Shown: in pieces, positions 18,492 to 28,265 of the stretch
Layout: each line of letters starts with the position of its first letter
Numbering within the stretch: the stretch's first letter is position 1
From: Bacteroidales bacterium
Lineage (GTDB): Bacteria > Bacteroidota > Bacteroidia > Bacteroidales > JAADJA01
Assembly (NCBI GenBank): GCA_016783885.1
Contig: JADHVR010000013.1
Coordinates: forward strand, 1-58,767
Length of the DNA stretch: 58,767 nucleotides
Direction: 5' to 3'
Notes under the pieces: model-generated
What the model was told of the DNA's origin: nothing
Databases searched by the model: none
The model's input: the letters and a program-made list of their open reading frames with translations, nothing else
Position numbers and translations under genes: made by a program

Positions 18492-20000
18492 TTATAATCT
18501 GAGCATACTTTTTTTCCTGCCACTTGATTTCCAGTTGTTGATTTTCTGGCTGGGAGGAATTTTTTGCTGAGCCTGCTCAATCCTGTTATTGTAATCGATA
18601 AATGCAGCTATTATAGCCATTGCCTTGCCGTTGCCATCATTTTTATATTCTTCTTCAAGGAATTTCTTGTTTTTTTCAATAAAGTGTGTATTATAATTTC
18701 CATTAACAAAATCGGGCGTATTCATAATACGCTCAAGAAATTTGATAGTGGTTTTAATTCCGGTTATTTTATAAGCATATAATGCCCTTTTCATCCGTTC
18801 GATTGTTTCCTGCCTTGTTTTACCCCAGACAATAAGCTTAGATATCAACGGGTCGTAATAAAGAGGTATCTCATAGCCTTCATATATATAACCGTCGTGG
18901 CGAACGCCAAAACCTAATGGCTCGGTAATATGCTGGATGAGTCCCGGGCTTGGCATGAAGTTATTATCCGGGTCTTCGGCATAAATACGACATTCAATAG
19001 CATGACCGTTTTGCGAAAGTTCATCTTGTGTGTATGTTAGTTTTTTGTCATTTGCGATATTTATCTGCTCTTTCACCAAATCAATTCCAACTACACATTC
19101 GGTAATCGGGTGTTCAACCTGCAGCCGGGTATTCATTTCAAGGAAATAATAATTCAGATTATCATCAACAATAAACTCAATAGTTCCGGCACCTTCGTAC
19201 TTAGCAGCCCTGGCAACAGCAACAGCATGTTTGCCCATTTCTTTACGAATTGCGGGATTCATTATCGGGCTTGGGGTTTCTTCAATGACCTTCTGATGAC
19301 GTCTTTGAACCGAACATTCTCTTTCAAACAGGTGAATAACATTGCTATGCCGGTCGGCTAATATTTGGAATTCAATATGATGAGGAGAAGAAATATATTT
19401 TTCAATATATACGATGTCGTTACCAAAGGCAGCTTTTGCTTCGGATTTAGCGGCTCTTAACGAAGGTAAAATGTCCTTTTCATTTTGTACTAATCGCATT
19501 CCTTTGCCACCTCCGCCTGCAGTAGCCTTAATCATAACGGGCAAACCTATTTCTTTAATAACTTCAATAGCATTGTCGTTGGATTTGATGGGGTCGGTTG
19601 TTCCGGGTACAACAGGGACACCTGCATTGAGAATGGTTCTCCTGGCTGTAATTTTATCGCCCATTGTAGAAATAGAAAAGGCTGAAGGGCCAATAAAGAT
19701 AATTCCTTCTTTTTTACATTGCTCGGAGAATTCTGCATTTTCAGATAAAAATCCATAACCGGGATGAATAGCGTCTGCTTTGGATTTTTTGGCTGCATCG
19801 ATGATCTTGTCAATATGCAGATAGCTCTCATTTGATGGTGAAGGCCCGATATGGTAAGCCTCATCGGCATATCGAACATGCATTGATTTTCGGTCGGCAT
19901 CAGAGTAAACGGCTACCGATGTGATTCCCATTTCTCTGCAGGTCCTCATAACACGAATTGCTATTTCACCTCTGTTGGCAATAAGTACCTTTTTTATCAT
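18492..20000 (-). CDS. accC: Acyl-CoA carboxylase, biotin carboxylase subunit
   Basis: Biotin carboxylase uses ATP and bicarbonate to carboxylate biotin on the carrier protein. The 502-residue product has the ATP-grasp order: MIKKVLIANRGEIAIRVMRT, HPGYGFLSENAEF, the glycine-rich loop KATAGGGGKGMRLV, ECSVQRRHQKVIEE and LEMNTRLQVEHPITE. It extends past the usual 450 residues of AccC with a tail ending SGRKKSMLRL, as in the larger propionyl-CoA carboxylase alpha relatives that lack a fused carrier domain. It is first gene of the three-gene operon; no promoter was recognised in the long upstream region. Confidence 0.93.
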   Translation of the reverse strand: MIKKVLIANRGEIAIRVMRTCREMGITSVAVYSDADRKSMHVRYADEAYHIGPSPSNESYLHIDKIIDAAKKSKADAIHPGYGFLSENAEFSEQCKKEGIIFIGPSAFSISTMGDKITARRTILNAGVPVVPGTTDPIKSNDNAIEVIKEIGLPVMIKATAGGGGKGMRLVQNEKDILPSLRAAKSEAKAAFGNDIVYIEKYISSPHHIEFQILADRHSNVIHLFERECSVQRRHQKVIEETPSPIMNPAIRKEMGKHAVAVARAAKYEGAGTIEFIVDDNLNYYFLEMNTRLQVEHPITECVVGIDLVKEQINIANDKKLTYTQDELSQNGHAIECRIYAEDPDNNFMPSPGLIQHITEPLGFGVRHDGYIYEGYEIPLYYDPLISKLIVWGKTRQETIERMKRALYAYKITGIKTTIKFLERIMNTPDFVNGNYNTHFIEKNKKFLEEEYKNDGNGKAMAIIAAFIDYNNRIEQAQQKIPPSQKINNWKSSGRKKSMLRL

Positions 20001-20145
20001 AAAATTTGATCTTAATAATTTCGATATATCTTAAAGATGAGAGTTTTATTTTTGAAAAACATAAAGATAATGTTTTATTAAGAAGTGGTAAAAATAACAT
20101 TTTTTTTAAATAACGAGAGTTCGGTATTTTTAATAAAGGAAGGTC

Positions 20146-20316
20146 ATCCCTGACGGGACTATGTTATTTTTTATTATTTCCCCTGAACTCCTTCCTTCGT
20201 CAGTCGTTCAGGGTTACAAACAGAATGTCCCTAACGGGACAAAAAATGCCAAAAGCATGTCCTGATTGTAACCTATGACGGAAGTCATAGGGTAAAAATC
20301 GAATTTCGTTAGGGAT
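20146..20316. repeat. Composite palindromic element with near-matching inverted ends
   Basis: ATCCCTGACG at 20146-20155 and CGTTAGGGAT at 20307-20316 are inverted copies with one mismatch. Inside lie perfect hairpins: TGTCCC/GGGACA (20226-20241), CCTATGAC/GTCATAGG around GGAA (20272-20291), and CCCTGAAC/GTTCAGGG further left. It has no open frame. It fills most of the 466-bp gap 20001-20466. It looks like a REP-like or MITE-like dispersed repeat. Confidence 0.6.
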
Positions 20317-20466
20317 ATCCTATTATTTCTATTTTATTGATTTTGACCCCAATTTACTTTGTTAAATTACAATTTTGAATTTGGTATTTGTCATTTGAAA
20401 TTTTTTGCAAATCCTGAAATTTTCGGGAAGAAGGATTAATGCGTCTATACCGATTAATCCCGCTCT

Positions 20467-20643
20467 TTATGTTTCCTGGTGTGTCTTTATTTTCTTTTTG
20501 AAGATTTCAATCTCGTCATAATCTTTGTTGAAATGTGCCATTAATAGTTCTTTTTTCTTTTCGGCTTCTATCTCAGAAAAGAAAATTTCAGGTTCATCAA
20601 TAAATCCCTTTTTTACCTGAATAAGTATCCAAATTGTTTTCAT
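20467..20643 (-). CDS. Small hypothetical protein
   Basis: A 58-residue frame begins MKTIWILIQVKKGF and continues with Glu/Lys-rich helices ending IFKKKIKTHQET. I chose the ATG at 20643 because the in-frame extension upstream (to 20688) looks non-coding. It has no known domain. Codon use resembles neighbouring genes, so it is plausible, but it could be spurious. Confidence 0.4.
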   Translation of the reverse strand: MKTIWILIQVKKGFIDEPEIFFSEIEAEKKKELLMAHFNKDYDEIEIFKKKIKTHQET

Positions 20644-20813
20644 TGTGTTTTTTTTTCTACAAATTAAGTTCATGAAAACGAATATCAATAATTAAAGATA
20701 CGAAAGTTATCACGATTATATCAACATCCTTTTCTTAATAAACAATCTATTTTATGAATCATGTAATATTTATTTTCCGTATTTTCGGGGCTTGAATCTA
20801 TAAAGGATTTTAT

Positions 20814-22046
20814 ATGGCGCTGAATTATATCTGGATCGGATTCTTTATAATAGCATTTGTTGTTGGTCTTATACGGTTGATCTTTTTTGGTGATTTAGAG
20901 GTTTTCCCAAATATGGTCAACAGTACATTCGATATGGCTAAAACAGGATTTGAAATATCTCTCGGGCTGACCGGCGTGCTTACCCTTTGGCTCGGATTAA
21001 TGAAGGTTGGTGAAAAGGGCGGGATCGTAAAAATATTTTCCAGATTGGTTGGTCCGTTTTTTTCAAAGCTTTTTCCCGAACTTCCGAAAGACAACCCTGC
21101 AATCGGTTCGATGATGATGAACTTTTCAGCCAATATGCTTGGACTTGATAATGCGGCAACACCCTTAGGATTAAAAGCGATGAAAGAGCTTCAGGATATC
21201 AACCCGAAAAAGGACACCGCTTCCAATTCTATGATCATGTTCCTTGTTTTAAATACATCGGGGCTTACCATTTTGCCAATAACTATTATGGTGTATCGGG
21301 CGCAGCTTGGCGCTGCTAATCCGTCTGATATTTTTATACCTATTTTGCTAGCAACTTTTTTCTCGACAATTGCAGGATTAATCAGTGTTTCTTTATTTCA
21401 ACGGATCAATTTGATCAATAAAGTAGTTTTGGCATACATGGGTGGATTAACTGCTGTTATCATGGGGATAATATACTATTTTACAACCCTTCCTAAAGAA
21501 AGAATTACAGAAATTTCAACCATATCGAGCAATGTCATTCTTTTTTCTGTTATCATCATTTTTATACTTTTAGCTTTAAGGAAAAGAGTAAATATATATG
21601 AGGCATTTATCGATGGTGCCAAAGAAGGATTTTGGGTGGCAGTTAAGATAATTCCTTTTTTAATTGCAATATTAGTTGCTATTGGTGTTTTCAGGGCTTC
21701 GGGAGCTATGGATATGTTTATTGACGGTATCAGAAAAATATTTATAGCAGTGAGCGTAAATACCGATTTTATTGAAGCATTACCAACGGCATTGATGAAA
21801 CCCCTTAGCGGCAGCGGTGCAAGAGGTATGATGGTGGAAGCTATGAGTACCTATGGCGCTGATTCATTTGTAGGAAGGGTCGCCTCAACGGTGCAGGGAG
21901 CTACCGATACTACTTTTTATATCATCGCAGTTTATTTTGGTTCGGTTGGAATAAAGAAAACAAGGTATGCCGTTACCTGCGGACTGATAGCGGATTTTGC
22001 AGGGATAATTGCTGCTATATTATTGGCATATTTATTCTTTCATTGA
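20814..22046 (+). CDS. SpmA/SpmB fusion membrane protein with two nucleoside-recognition (Gate) domains
   Basis: The 410-residue protein has eight or more hydrophobic segments and two halves of the Gate family, which in Bacillus are the separate spore maturation proteins SpmA and SpmB. The first half has MNFSANMLGLDNAATPLGLK, typical of SpmA. The second has LMKPLSGSGARGMMVEAMST and VASTVQGATDTTFYIIAVYF, typical of SpmB. The fused form is common in non-sporulating Bacteroidota, where its function is unknown; transport of a small solute is a guess from the Gate domain. It is followed by a clear terminator at 22056-22087. Confidence 0.9.
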   Translation: MALNYIWIGFFIIAFVVGLIRLIFFGDLEVFPNMVNSTFDMAKTGFEISLGLTGVLTLWLGLMKVGEKGGIVKIFSRLVGPFFSKLFPELPKDNPAIGSMMMNFSANMLGLDNAATPLGLKAMKELQDINPKKDTASNSMIMFLVLNTSGLTILPITIMVYRAQLGAANPSDIFIPILLATFFSTIAGLISVSLFQRINLINKVVLAYMGGLTAVIMGIIYYFTTLPKERITEISTISSNVILFSVIIIFILLALRKRVNIYEAFIDGAKEGFWVAVKIIPFLIAILVAIGVFRASGAMDMFIDGIRKIFIAVSVNTDFIEALPTALMKPLSGSGARGMMVEAMSTYGADSFVGRVASTVQGATDTTFYIIAVYFGSVGIKKTRYAVTCGLIADFAGIIAAILLAYLFFH

Positions 22047-22055
22047 TTTAAAAAT

Positions 22056-22087
22056 AACCTGCCGGACCACTTTTTATCCGGCAGGTT
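22056..22087 (+). terminator. Hairpin terminator after the SpmAB gene
   Basis: AACCTGCCGG at 22056-22065 pairs perfectly with CCGGCAGGTT at 22078-22087 across a 12-base T-rich loop. It begins 9 bp after the stop codon and serves the convergent gene boundary. Confidence 0.75.
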
Positions 22088-22110
22088 AAATTTAAGCAAT
22101 CAGGTGATTT

Positions 22111-22159
22111 TGTTTACTGTTTGCTGTTTACTGTTTACTGTTTCTTGTTTCTTGTTTCT
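22111..22159. repeat. Seven-unit heptamer tandem repeat
   Basis: Four units of TGTTTAC (one with G for A) are followed by three of TGTTTCT, 49 bp in all, with no interruption. It lies between the SpmAB terminator and the end of the convergent protease gene and touches its stop codon. Slippage could change its length. Confidence 0.75.
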
Positions 22160-25100
22160 ATCTAACTACCGACATCTTCTTCGAATCACTTGTTTTTCCG
22201 TTTACTTTAATAGAATAAAAATAAATACCATGGGACATGCCATTGGCATCGAATTCAACATAATGAACCCCGCCGGTTTTTACTCCCTCGTTATAAGATT
22301 TTACAAGCTGTCCGGAGTAGTTGTAAACACGGATGTTTACTGCTGCAGCTTCTTCAAGTTTATAATAAATCTGTGTTGAACCCTTAAATGGATTTGGGAT
22401 ATTTTGCAGCAATTCTCCGCTCTTAAGCTGACCGAGACTTTCTTTCATGGACTTACTCAACTCATCACCCGGCAGTAATGAAAGCAGGTAATCCCTGTCC
22501 TCCTCGAATTGCTTGCGCGATACAGGCTTGTATTGAGCCATGTTACCGACGTAAGCCGATTTGAAACCACCGTTTTCCATAAGGAAATAAGTGTAACCCA
22601 AATCGATAATTGCGAATATGCTATCTTCTAACGATTCCGGATTCTGTATCACATCTTCGAACCAGGCAATTGCTGTAGGCCAGTTCTGCAATTTTATTTC
22701 GCAGAAGTTGATAAGGAAGTCTGCGAGTTTGGCTAATTCGGGATTGTTGGTAATGTTAGGTTCTGAACTGTAGTATGTTTTTAGTTCGGGATAATCATTC
22801 GTTACAAAAGCCTCAATAGAGTAAAGCTCTTTTAAAGAAGCCTGTGCATATTTTGTTGTGGGATATTGTACCACAATTTCCTGGAAGTCAGCTTTAGCGC
22901 CTGCAAAGTCTTCCGCCTCAATTTTATCTCTTGCTGCAAGGTACATCCCTTCGGCTTCCGAACCTTCGCCCGAACCGCTGCCGCTCATACATTCCCAAAC
23001 AGGCTCCCATAAATAACTCTCATAAGGGTCGAGGTCATTCTCCGGATCAAAATTATTTCCCCAGCAATTATTCCTCACGTCAAGCCCTTCTTCCTGTCCG
23101 GTATATTTTACCAATGGATCACCCGGCAGGTTGTCATCATCTTGTACAAGGTTCCAGTGGAAATAATGAGGAAAGCTGCCTCTCGTAGCAAATACTTCAT
23201 AAGAATCGTTGTCTTTTATCTCCTGCGTAACGCTAAGATTATCTCCTTCGATGTGCACTACACTTCTATCGAAGCATTTAATCCCATAGCTATTATTTAC
23301 GATTTCGTTATGCAGGATATCGACAGATGAAAGGTAAACCGTAATTCCTGACGCGCTATTTTCCGTAACCGTACTATTGCTTATTTGAGCATGTTTTGTT
23401 CCGTACCCGCAGTTAAATAAATTTATTGCACTGGAACATTCAGTGATTGAACATTCGTCTATTTTAAAATTGGGATAATTATCGATATAAATTGCCGTAG
23501 TACTTTGCATACCGCTAAAATTACAGTTTTCGGTAATATATACATACCTGTCGTTGCCATCGGCATTTGAGATATTTACGAAAGAAGAAATAAATTCGGT
23601 ATTGCTTATATCGAAATCTCCGTTGAAGCCCCATATTCCTCTATCGGTAAAATCGGAGTTGGTTATTGTTGTCTTATCGTTTTTGGCAATCAGTCCGGCC
23701 CCGTTGAAATGGGCATTGTTTAATGTAACCTCAAGAGCAGTAGTTGTATTATTTATTTCTATTTGGAGTTGAGCATCACCTTCAGCCAGAAAGCTTACAC
23801 CATTGCCGATAGAAACATTTCCATCAACTATTAGTTTACAAATGCCTCTTTTTGCAATGATTGTAACATTATCCTCTAAAACCAACGAACTCCCCGAATT
23901 TATATTTATGTTGCTGTTGTACATATCAATCTGTACACCGTCTTCAACTGTTAAGGTAGCCCCGTTGACTACCGTAGGGTTAAAGCGCGAAACCATATCG
24001 CTGAACAATAACAGGTCTTCTTCTATGTCGGTTTCGTGGGGGATGAGATCATAATCAACATAGATATTTGTTAACCAGATATTATTATTAATTGGTACAT
24101 TAGTTTCCTCACAATATAATTCGAATTCTTCTCCCCAGCGATAATCAATGATTGAAAAATATTCCATAAATCCATTATAATTATTTTCTGGATCAATTTC
24201 TTTACACCTATAGAATATTTTACCAAAATTTTCTTCCAGAAACCAATAACTAAAATCAAATAACATTTCCACCGGTTCATAATCTATGCCATGTAGCGGT
24301 AAATCACCACCATTAAAGAAAAAAAATTTTTGGATATAAGCATGTGCATTATTTTGATTAGTAAAAACGTAATCATCAGCATTCTCTGACCAGGATATTT
24401 TTGATCCAAATGCATTTCTGTTATCATACTGTATTTTCGCCTTTACTTCCAGTTGTGGCTCATAACTTTCATTAACATGCAAAACGAGGAACTGTGATGG
24501 CACCAGAGTGCCTATAAGATGCATTTGTGCTTCTGCCACGGTTTTATACATAATCCAGACAAATCCATCTTGTGCATAGTTTTCATTTCCTTGCCCAACT
24601 ATGTTAAATGCCCCGGTTTCCCAATCCCTTACATCAATAATATTATCTTCGTTCAGATCGATATAATTTGTAAACTGTCCGTCTCCGTTATAATCCCATT
24701 TAATATCATCGCAATACCCTACTATTGTCATTGCATGCTCACAGTCTGTGCCCCATTCAACTGTTGCTTCTTCACCTGCATGGGCACTTTCAGGTGGTAA
24801 ATAAACCTCATCTGCACATGCTCCAAAAGCTGCAAATACAGCGAGACCACCAATAGCTGAACCTTTATTGTGGTCGGCAATCCAATGTTTCAGTAACATT
24901 AAACTGTCGGGGTTATATAAAGTATGAATTTTAGAATAACCTTCAATGCGGTTATAGTGCGAGTTATGGTATTTTTCGTAACCAGACATCCACCTTAAGT
25001 AATCCGCAGGGTCAAGATTGCCCCAGTCTACGGAGTTTGGAACACCGTTTTCTTTTACTATCAACAAATTACCATAAAAACCAGAGCCTTTATCATATAT

Positions 25101-25508
25101 CCCGTCATTTAAAAAATTCCACGTAAAGTTAGGTGGGTATTTATTTTCATCGAAAAGCCCGGGAACTCCGCGCGCTCTGTTTATTTCATACGAAAAAGTA
25201 TAAAATACTGTTGATACGGCAGCACATGACGCATTGCCTTCCTGGAGGTAAATGTGCTTTTTAATTTCACCACTGTAATCTTTATATGGGAAATAAAAAT
25301 AATCTGAGTTATTTACTTCTGTTGGCAGGGTTGTGGCCTGCGATTCGGGTGATAGAACCAGTACAGGTGTATTGTCCCAGAAATCCTGGCTGTCGCCAAT
25401 ATATCCCGATGCCGCAGCAGGATCGTTTGATTGTCCGGATACTGAAAATCCGAAAATAGCACTCATTAAAAATGCAATACAAAAATTTATTAAATTTATC
25501 TGTTTCAT
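22158..25508 (-). CDS. Secreted papain-like protease with beta-helix and T9SS sorting domain
   Basis: The 1116-residue protein starts with a signal peptide (FCIAFLMSAIFGFSVSGQ). A papain-like (C1) domain follows: GNASCAAVSTVFYTFSYEIN gives the likely nucleophile Cys near residue 94, and TDCEHAMTIVGYCDDI gives the His. Between the His and the later WIMYKT strand is a calcium-loop-like DYNGDGQFTNYIDLNEDNI. About residues 500-800 form repeated short strands like a right-handed beta-helix. Then come TPR-like helices. The end is a T9SS type A domain (LLQNIPNPFKGSTQIYY to the end), so it should be exported by T9SS and anchored to the surface or released. PorX is also encoded in this window. Peptidase activity is inferred. 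Confidence 0.83.
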   Translation of the reverse strand: MKQINLINFCIAFLMSAIFGFSVSGQSNDPAAASGYIGDSQDFWDNTPVLVLSPESQATTLPTEVNNSDYFYFPYKDYSGEIKKHIYLQEGNASCAAVSTVFYTFSYEINRARGVPGLFDENKYPPNFTWNFLNDGIYDKGSGFYGNLLIVKENGVPNSVDWGNLDPADYLRWMSGYEKYHNSHYNRIEGYSKIHTLYNPDSLMLLKHWIADHNKGSAIGGLAVFAAFGACADEVYLPPESAHAGEEATVEWGTDCEHAMTIVGYCDDIKWDYNGDGQFTNYIDLNEDNIIDVRDWETGAFNIVGQGNENYAQDGFVWIMYKTVAEAQMHLIGTLVPSQFLVLHVNESYEPQLEVKAKIQYDNRNAFGSKISWSENADDYVFTNQNNAHAYIQKFFFFNGGDLPLHGIDYEPVEMLFDFSYWFLEENFGKIFYRCKEIDPENNYNGFMEYFSIIDYRWGEEFELYCEETNVPINNNIWLTNIYVDYDLIPHETDIEEDLLLFSDMVSRFNPTVVNGATLTVEDGVQIDMYNSNININSGSSLVLEDNVTIIAKRGICKLIVDGNVSIGNGVSFLAEGDAQLQIEINNTTTALEVTLNNAHFNGAGLIAKNDKTTITNSDFTDRGIWGFNGDFDISNTEFISSFVNISNADGNDRYVYITENCNFSGMQSTTAIYIDNYPNFKIDECSITECSSAINLFNCGYGTKHAQISNSTVTENSASGITVYLSSVDILHNEIVNNSYGIKCFDRSVVHIEGDNLSVTQEIKDNDSYEVFATRGSFPHYFHWNLVQDDDNLPGDPLVKYTGQEEGLDVRNNCWGNNFDPENDLDPYESYLWEPVWECMSGSGSGEGSEAEGMYLAARDKIEAEDFAGAKADFQEIVVQYPTTKYAQASLKELYSIEAFVTNDYPELKTYYSSEPNITNNPELAKLADFLINFCEIKLQNWPTAIAWFEDVIQNPESLEDSIFAIIDLGYTYFLMENGGFKSAYVGNMAQYKPVSRKQFEEDRDYLLSLLPGDELSKSMKESLGQLKSGELLQNIPNPFKGSTQIYYKLEEAAAVNIRVYNYSGQLVKSYNEGVKTGGVHYVEFDANGMSHGIYFYSIKVNGKTSDSKKMSVVR

Positions 25509-25602
25509 GATATTAATGTTTTTAATTGTTTTAAAAAAATGAATAAAATAAAAATGAAAGAATGCTTCAATATTAAGAAGCAGGAAGAAAATGAAAATAA
25601 GG

Positions 25603-25621
25603 TAACTGCAATTTGCAGTTA
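25603..25621. terminator. 9-bp palindrome in the 25509-25725 gap
   Basis: TAACTGCAA and TTGCAGTTA pair around one T. It lies upstream of the protease and downstream of the next T9SS gene on the same strand, so it may end the latter's transcript; a regulator site is the alternative. A further inverted pair AACAGGT/ACCTGTT spans about 25637-25712. Confidence 0.35.
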
Positions 25622-25725
25622 TACTAATTCCTAACAGGTATGCAAAGCAATAGCTGTTTAGAAGTAGTTATACTCAATAGGAACAACTACATAAAATTTG
25701 CGAACCTGTTCCGTATCGGTATAAT

Positions 25726-26979
25726 TTACTTTACCAATACCATTTTACCTGAATAGATATTATCTTTTCCAATAATTGAATAGAAGAATATTCCCGTTAC
25801 TTTTAGAACATTATTATAGGTGTAATTCCCTGAATTTTCAATATATTTATTATAAACTATTTTACCCTTGGTATCTGTAATGATTAGCTGCACATATTTA
25901 TCTTGATAAACAACATCCCATGCGATAATTGTATAATCAGAAAATGGATTTGGAGAATTTTTTATTTTACGATTTCCCGATTTCCAAAAATGTTCAATGT
26001 CTGTAAATACAGGTTCGAAACTTATATATAAAGAATACCCTTGTGCAAAAATATAATCGTTCGGATGCCTACTAAATTTTTCTATGTCTGCACCATTACC
26101 TCCGTTCATTCCACTGTTCAGCCATTCAAAATTTTGTCCATTATCTTCTGAATACAATACACCCGGCATAAAGTTAGGATCTCCATTACATCCAAGATAA
26201 ATAATATCATTTCCAACAAAAAGAATATCATCGGGAGTAATCCAATATAAAAGCTGTGTCCATTGCTGGGTATTAAAATTATATCTATACAATCCGTCAC
26301 CAACGCAACCGGCAAACAAATCCCCTTGCGGATGAAAAGCAAGTGAAAAAACATCGTTGCCCGGAAAATCAACTGCTTCCCATGAATCGCCCATATCGGT
26401 GGAATGGTAAATCCCACTTGGGCCAAACATATTGTATGTTCCGGCATAAATATTTCCTTCGGGCGAAATTGTCATAGAATATAGGTACTCTTCTCCATAT
26501 CCAGGGAAAATAAATACCGTATCCCATGTTTCACCAAAATTTGTTGAACGGAGGATGCCTTGCAAATTGTCAACCCCTCCTGCAAATACATAGCCATTTG
26601 ATAATGAGAAAATCGTAACGATATTCCCCACTTCAAAATAAACTTCATACCATGTTTCGCCATTATCAGTTGATTTGTAGATACCAGCGTTAACTCCTGC
26701 TAAAATATCCCCGTTCGGGCATATTTCTATTGTATAAACGCTTTTCTCAATCAAACCAAGATACTCCCATGTTTGTGCATTATCAACAGATCTGTATATT
26801 CCTCCGGGATCATCAAAACCCCACATGCCAATGAAAATATCACCGGAAGGGCTTATAGCCATAGAATTAATGGAAGAAGAATCGGGAGTTGTTGTAATAT
26901 CCTGCCAATAGTCTTGTGAGTAACCATTTGTAATCAGGATAAATCCCAAAGCCAGCATTAAAATGTTTTTGTTGTTCAT
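25726..26979 (-). CDS. Secreted BNR/Asp-box beta-propeller protein with T9SS sorting domain
   Basis: From the ATG at 26979 the product is 417 residues: a signal peptide (MNNKNILMLALGFILITNGY) and then several sialidase-like Asp-box repeats, such as GGIYRSVDNAQTWEYLG, AGIYKSTDNGETWYEV, RSTNFGETWDTV and YHSTDMGDSWEAV. A propeller of the sialidase/VPS10 type is expected, but no catalytic residues of sialidase are evident. The C-terminus (KNSPNPFSDYTIIAWD to GKMVLVK) is a T9SS type A domain. The upstream extension to 27036 lacks signal-peptide character and was not used. It lies in tandem with the protease gene, with a 217-bp gap. Confidence 0.82.
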   Translation of the reverse strand: MNNKNILMLALGFILITNGYSQDYWQDITTTPDSSSINSMAISPSGDIFIGMWGFDDPGGIYRSVDNAQTWEYLGLIEKSVYTIEICPNGDILAGVNAGIYKSTDNGETWYEVYFEVGNIVTIFSLSNGYVFAGGVDNLQGILRSTNFGETWDTVFIFPGYGEEYLYSMTISPEGNIYAGTYNMFGPSGIYHSTDMGDSWEAVDFPGNDVFSLAFHPQGDLFAGCVGDGLYRYNFNTQQWTQLLYWITPDDILFVGNDIIYLGCNGDPNFMPGVLYSEDNGQNFEWLNSGMNGGNGADIEKFSRHPNDYIFAQGYSLYISFEPVFTDIEHFWKSGNRKIKNSPNPFSDYTIIAWDVVYQDKYVQLIITDTKGKIVYNKYIENSGNYTYNNVLKVTGIFFYSIIGKDNIYSGKMVLVK

Positions 26980-27236
26980 TTTATTATTCATTAAATCAGA
27001 AAAAAAAGTATTGATAAAATTACACATAATTTTCAAATTAGGGCGGCTTTAATTTTATAGGTTTTATTGAAAATATCATCTGTAAATTGGATTTAGTAAT
27101 TTATAGTTAATTCTATTTTTGAATAAAAGGTTACCCTGTTATAGTGTGGTTTTTATTAACAATTTTTAATAAGTTTTTAACAATTCATTGAAATGCTTAT
27201 AAACGCAGAAGTACGGAATTATTAATCCATTATATT

Positions 27237-27306
27237 GGATTTTAAAATCCCTGTAATATTTTCTTTCGGATTAGCCATCAGGTATTCCGGCGCTAAAATC
27301 CGAAAG
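27237..27306. repeat. REP-like dispersed element, copy I
   Basis: A small palindrome GGATTTTAAAATCC precedes a hairpin with CTTTCGGATT at 27263-27272 and AATCCGAAAG at 27297-27306. The order and sequence match a second copy at 40159-40226, including GGATTAGCC at the loop edge and AGCGG after the hairpin. The rest of the 26980-27337 gap is AT-rich with nothing I recognise. Confidence 0.6.
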
Positions 27307-27337
27307 AGCGGAGATAGTCAATAGGCATTAATAGCTC

Positions 27338-28111
27338 TCAGGTGAATTCAATCCTCACAAGGTCTTTATAATCCATCCCCAGAAGCCCCGAAGCATTTCC
27401 CTGGTTCATGGCAATTTCAAGAAAACCTGTGGAGTCGAACAGAGCCAGGATTTCTCCAACAGGAACATCGGTATAAGAGCGGCTTATCTTATTTATCTCG
27501 TAAGTCCTGAAAAATATACCGAATTTGCGCCCATTACAAACCTCACTGAATAAAGGTTCTTTGATATTGGTTATGATATTTTCGTAAGAGTCTATGTAGA
27601 TTACATGCCCTTTAATAACATTATCATTAACAACAGGTTTAAGTAATATCTTTTCAATTATTTTATCTTTCACGGTACCCAGCTCTTCAATTTTTTTACC
27701 TTGAGCAAGGTGAACAGCAGCTTTTACAAAGCGGTCGCGTGTTGAAAAAGTGAAAGAATCCGAATCCTGAATAATAGTCAATTCCACTATCTTATCCAGT
27801 GGTTTGTCAAATATAAGGGAGAATATGCCGTTATCGGTTCCAATGAAAAATTGCCCGTCAACCTCAACTGCCGTATGAGGATTTGTGTCGGATTCTTCGG
27901 TATTAACACCGATGATATGGACGGTGCCTTCAGGAAAATAGCGATAGGAATTCCGTATAACAAATGCAGCCTGCTCTATTTCAAACGAAGGAATACTATG
28001 GGAAATATCAACGATAGTTGCTTCAGGCATCTTAGTAAGGATGGCTCCTTTCACTGCCCCGGAGTAGTGGTCTTTCAAACCCCAGTCGCTAATTAAAGTA
28101 ATGATAGGCAT
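27338..28111 (-). CDS. SAM hydroxide adenosyltransferase (DUF62 family)
   Basis: This family hydrolyses S-adenosylmethionine to adenosine and methionine. The 257-residue product starts MPIITLISDWGLKDHYSGAV, carrying the conserved Asp and the DHY motif, continues with IVDISHSIPSFEI and ends in the family's second domain with GNASGLLGM. This fits the hydrolase branch; fluorinases and chlorinases are rarer relatives with a distinct loop that I do not see. It diverges from phoH with a 154-bp gap. Confidence 0.9.
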   Translation of the reverse strand: MPIITLISDWGLKDHYSGAVKGAILTKMPEATIVDISHSIPSFEIEQAAFVIRNSYRYFPEGTVHIIGVNTEESDTNPHTAVEVDGQFFIGTDNGIFSLIFDKPLDKIVELTIIQDSDSFTFSTRDRFVKAAVHLAQGKKIEELGTVKDKIIEKILLKPVVNDNVIKGHVIYIDSYENIITNIKEPLFSEVCNGRKFGIFFRTYEINKISRSYTDVPVGEILALFDSTGFLEIAMNQGNASGLLGMDYKDLVRIEFT

Positions 28112-28265
28112 AAATTATCTGTCGTTCTGTTAAATTCAGTAATTAAATTCCATTAATTTTGCAGTACCCAAAATTAGTAATTAAACGTTAATATCAGCAT
28201 TTTTTAGTAATTTTGAATTCATTTAGTAATTAACAATTATTAACGATACTGATCTAAAATTATTT

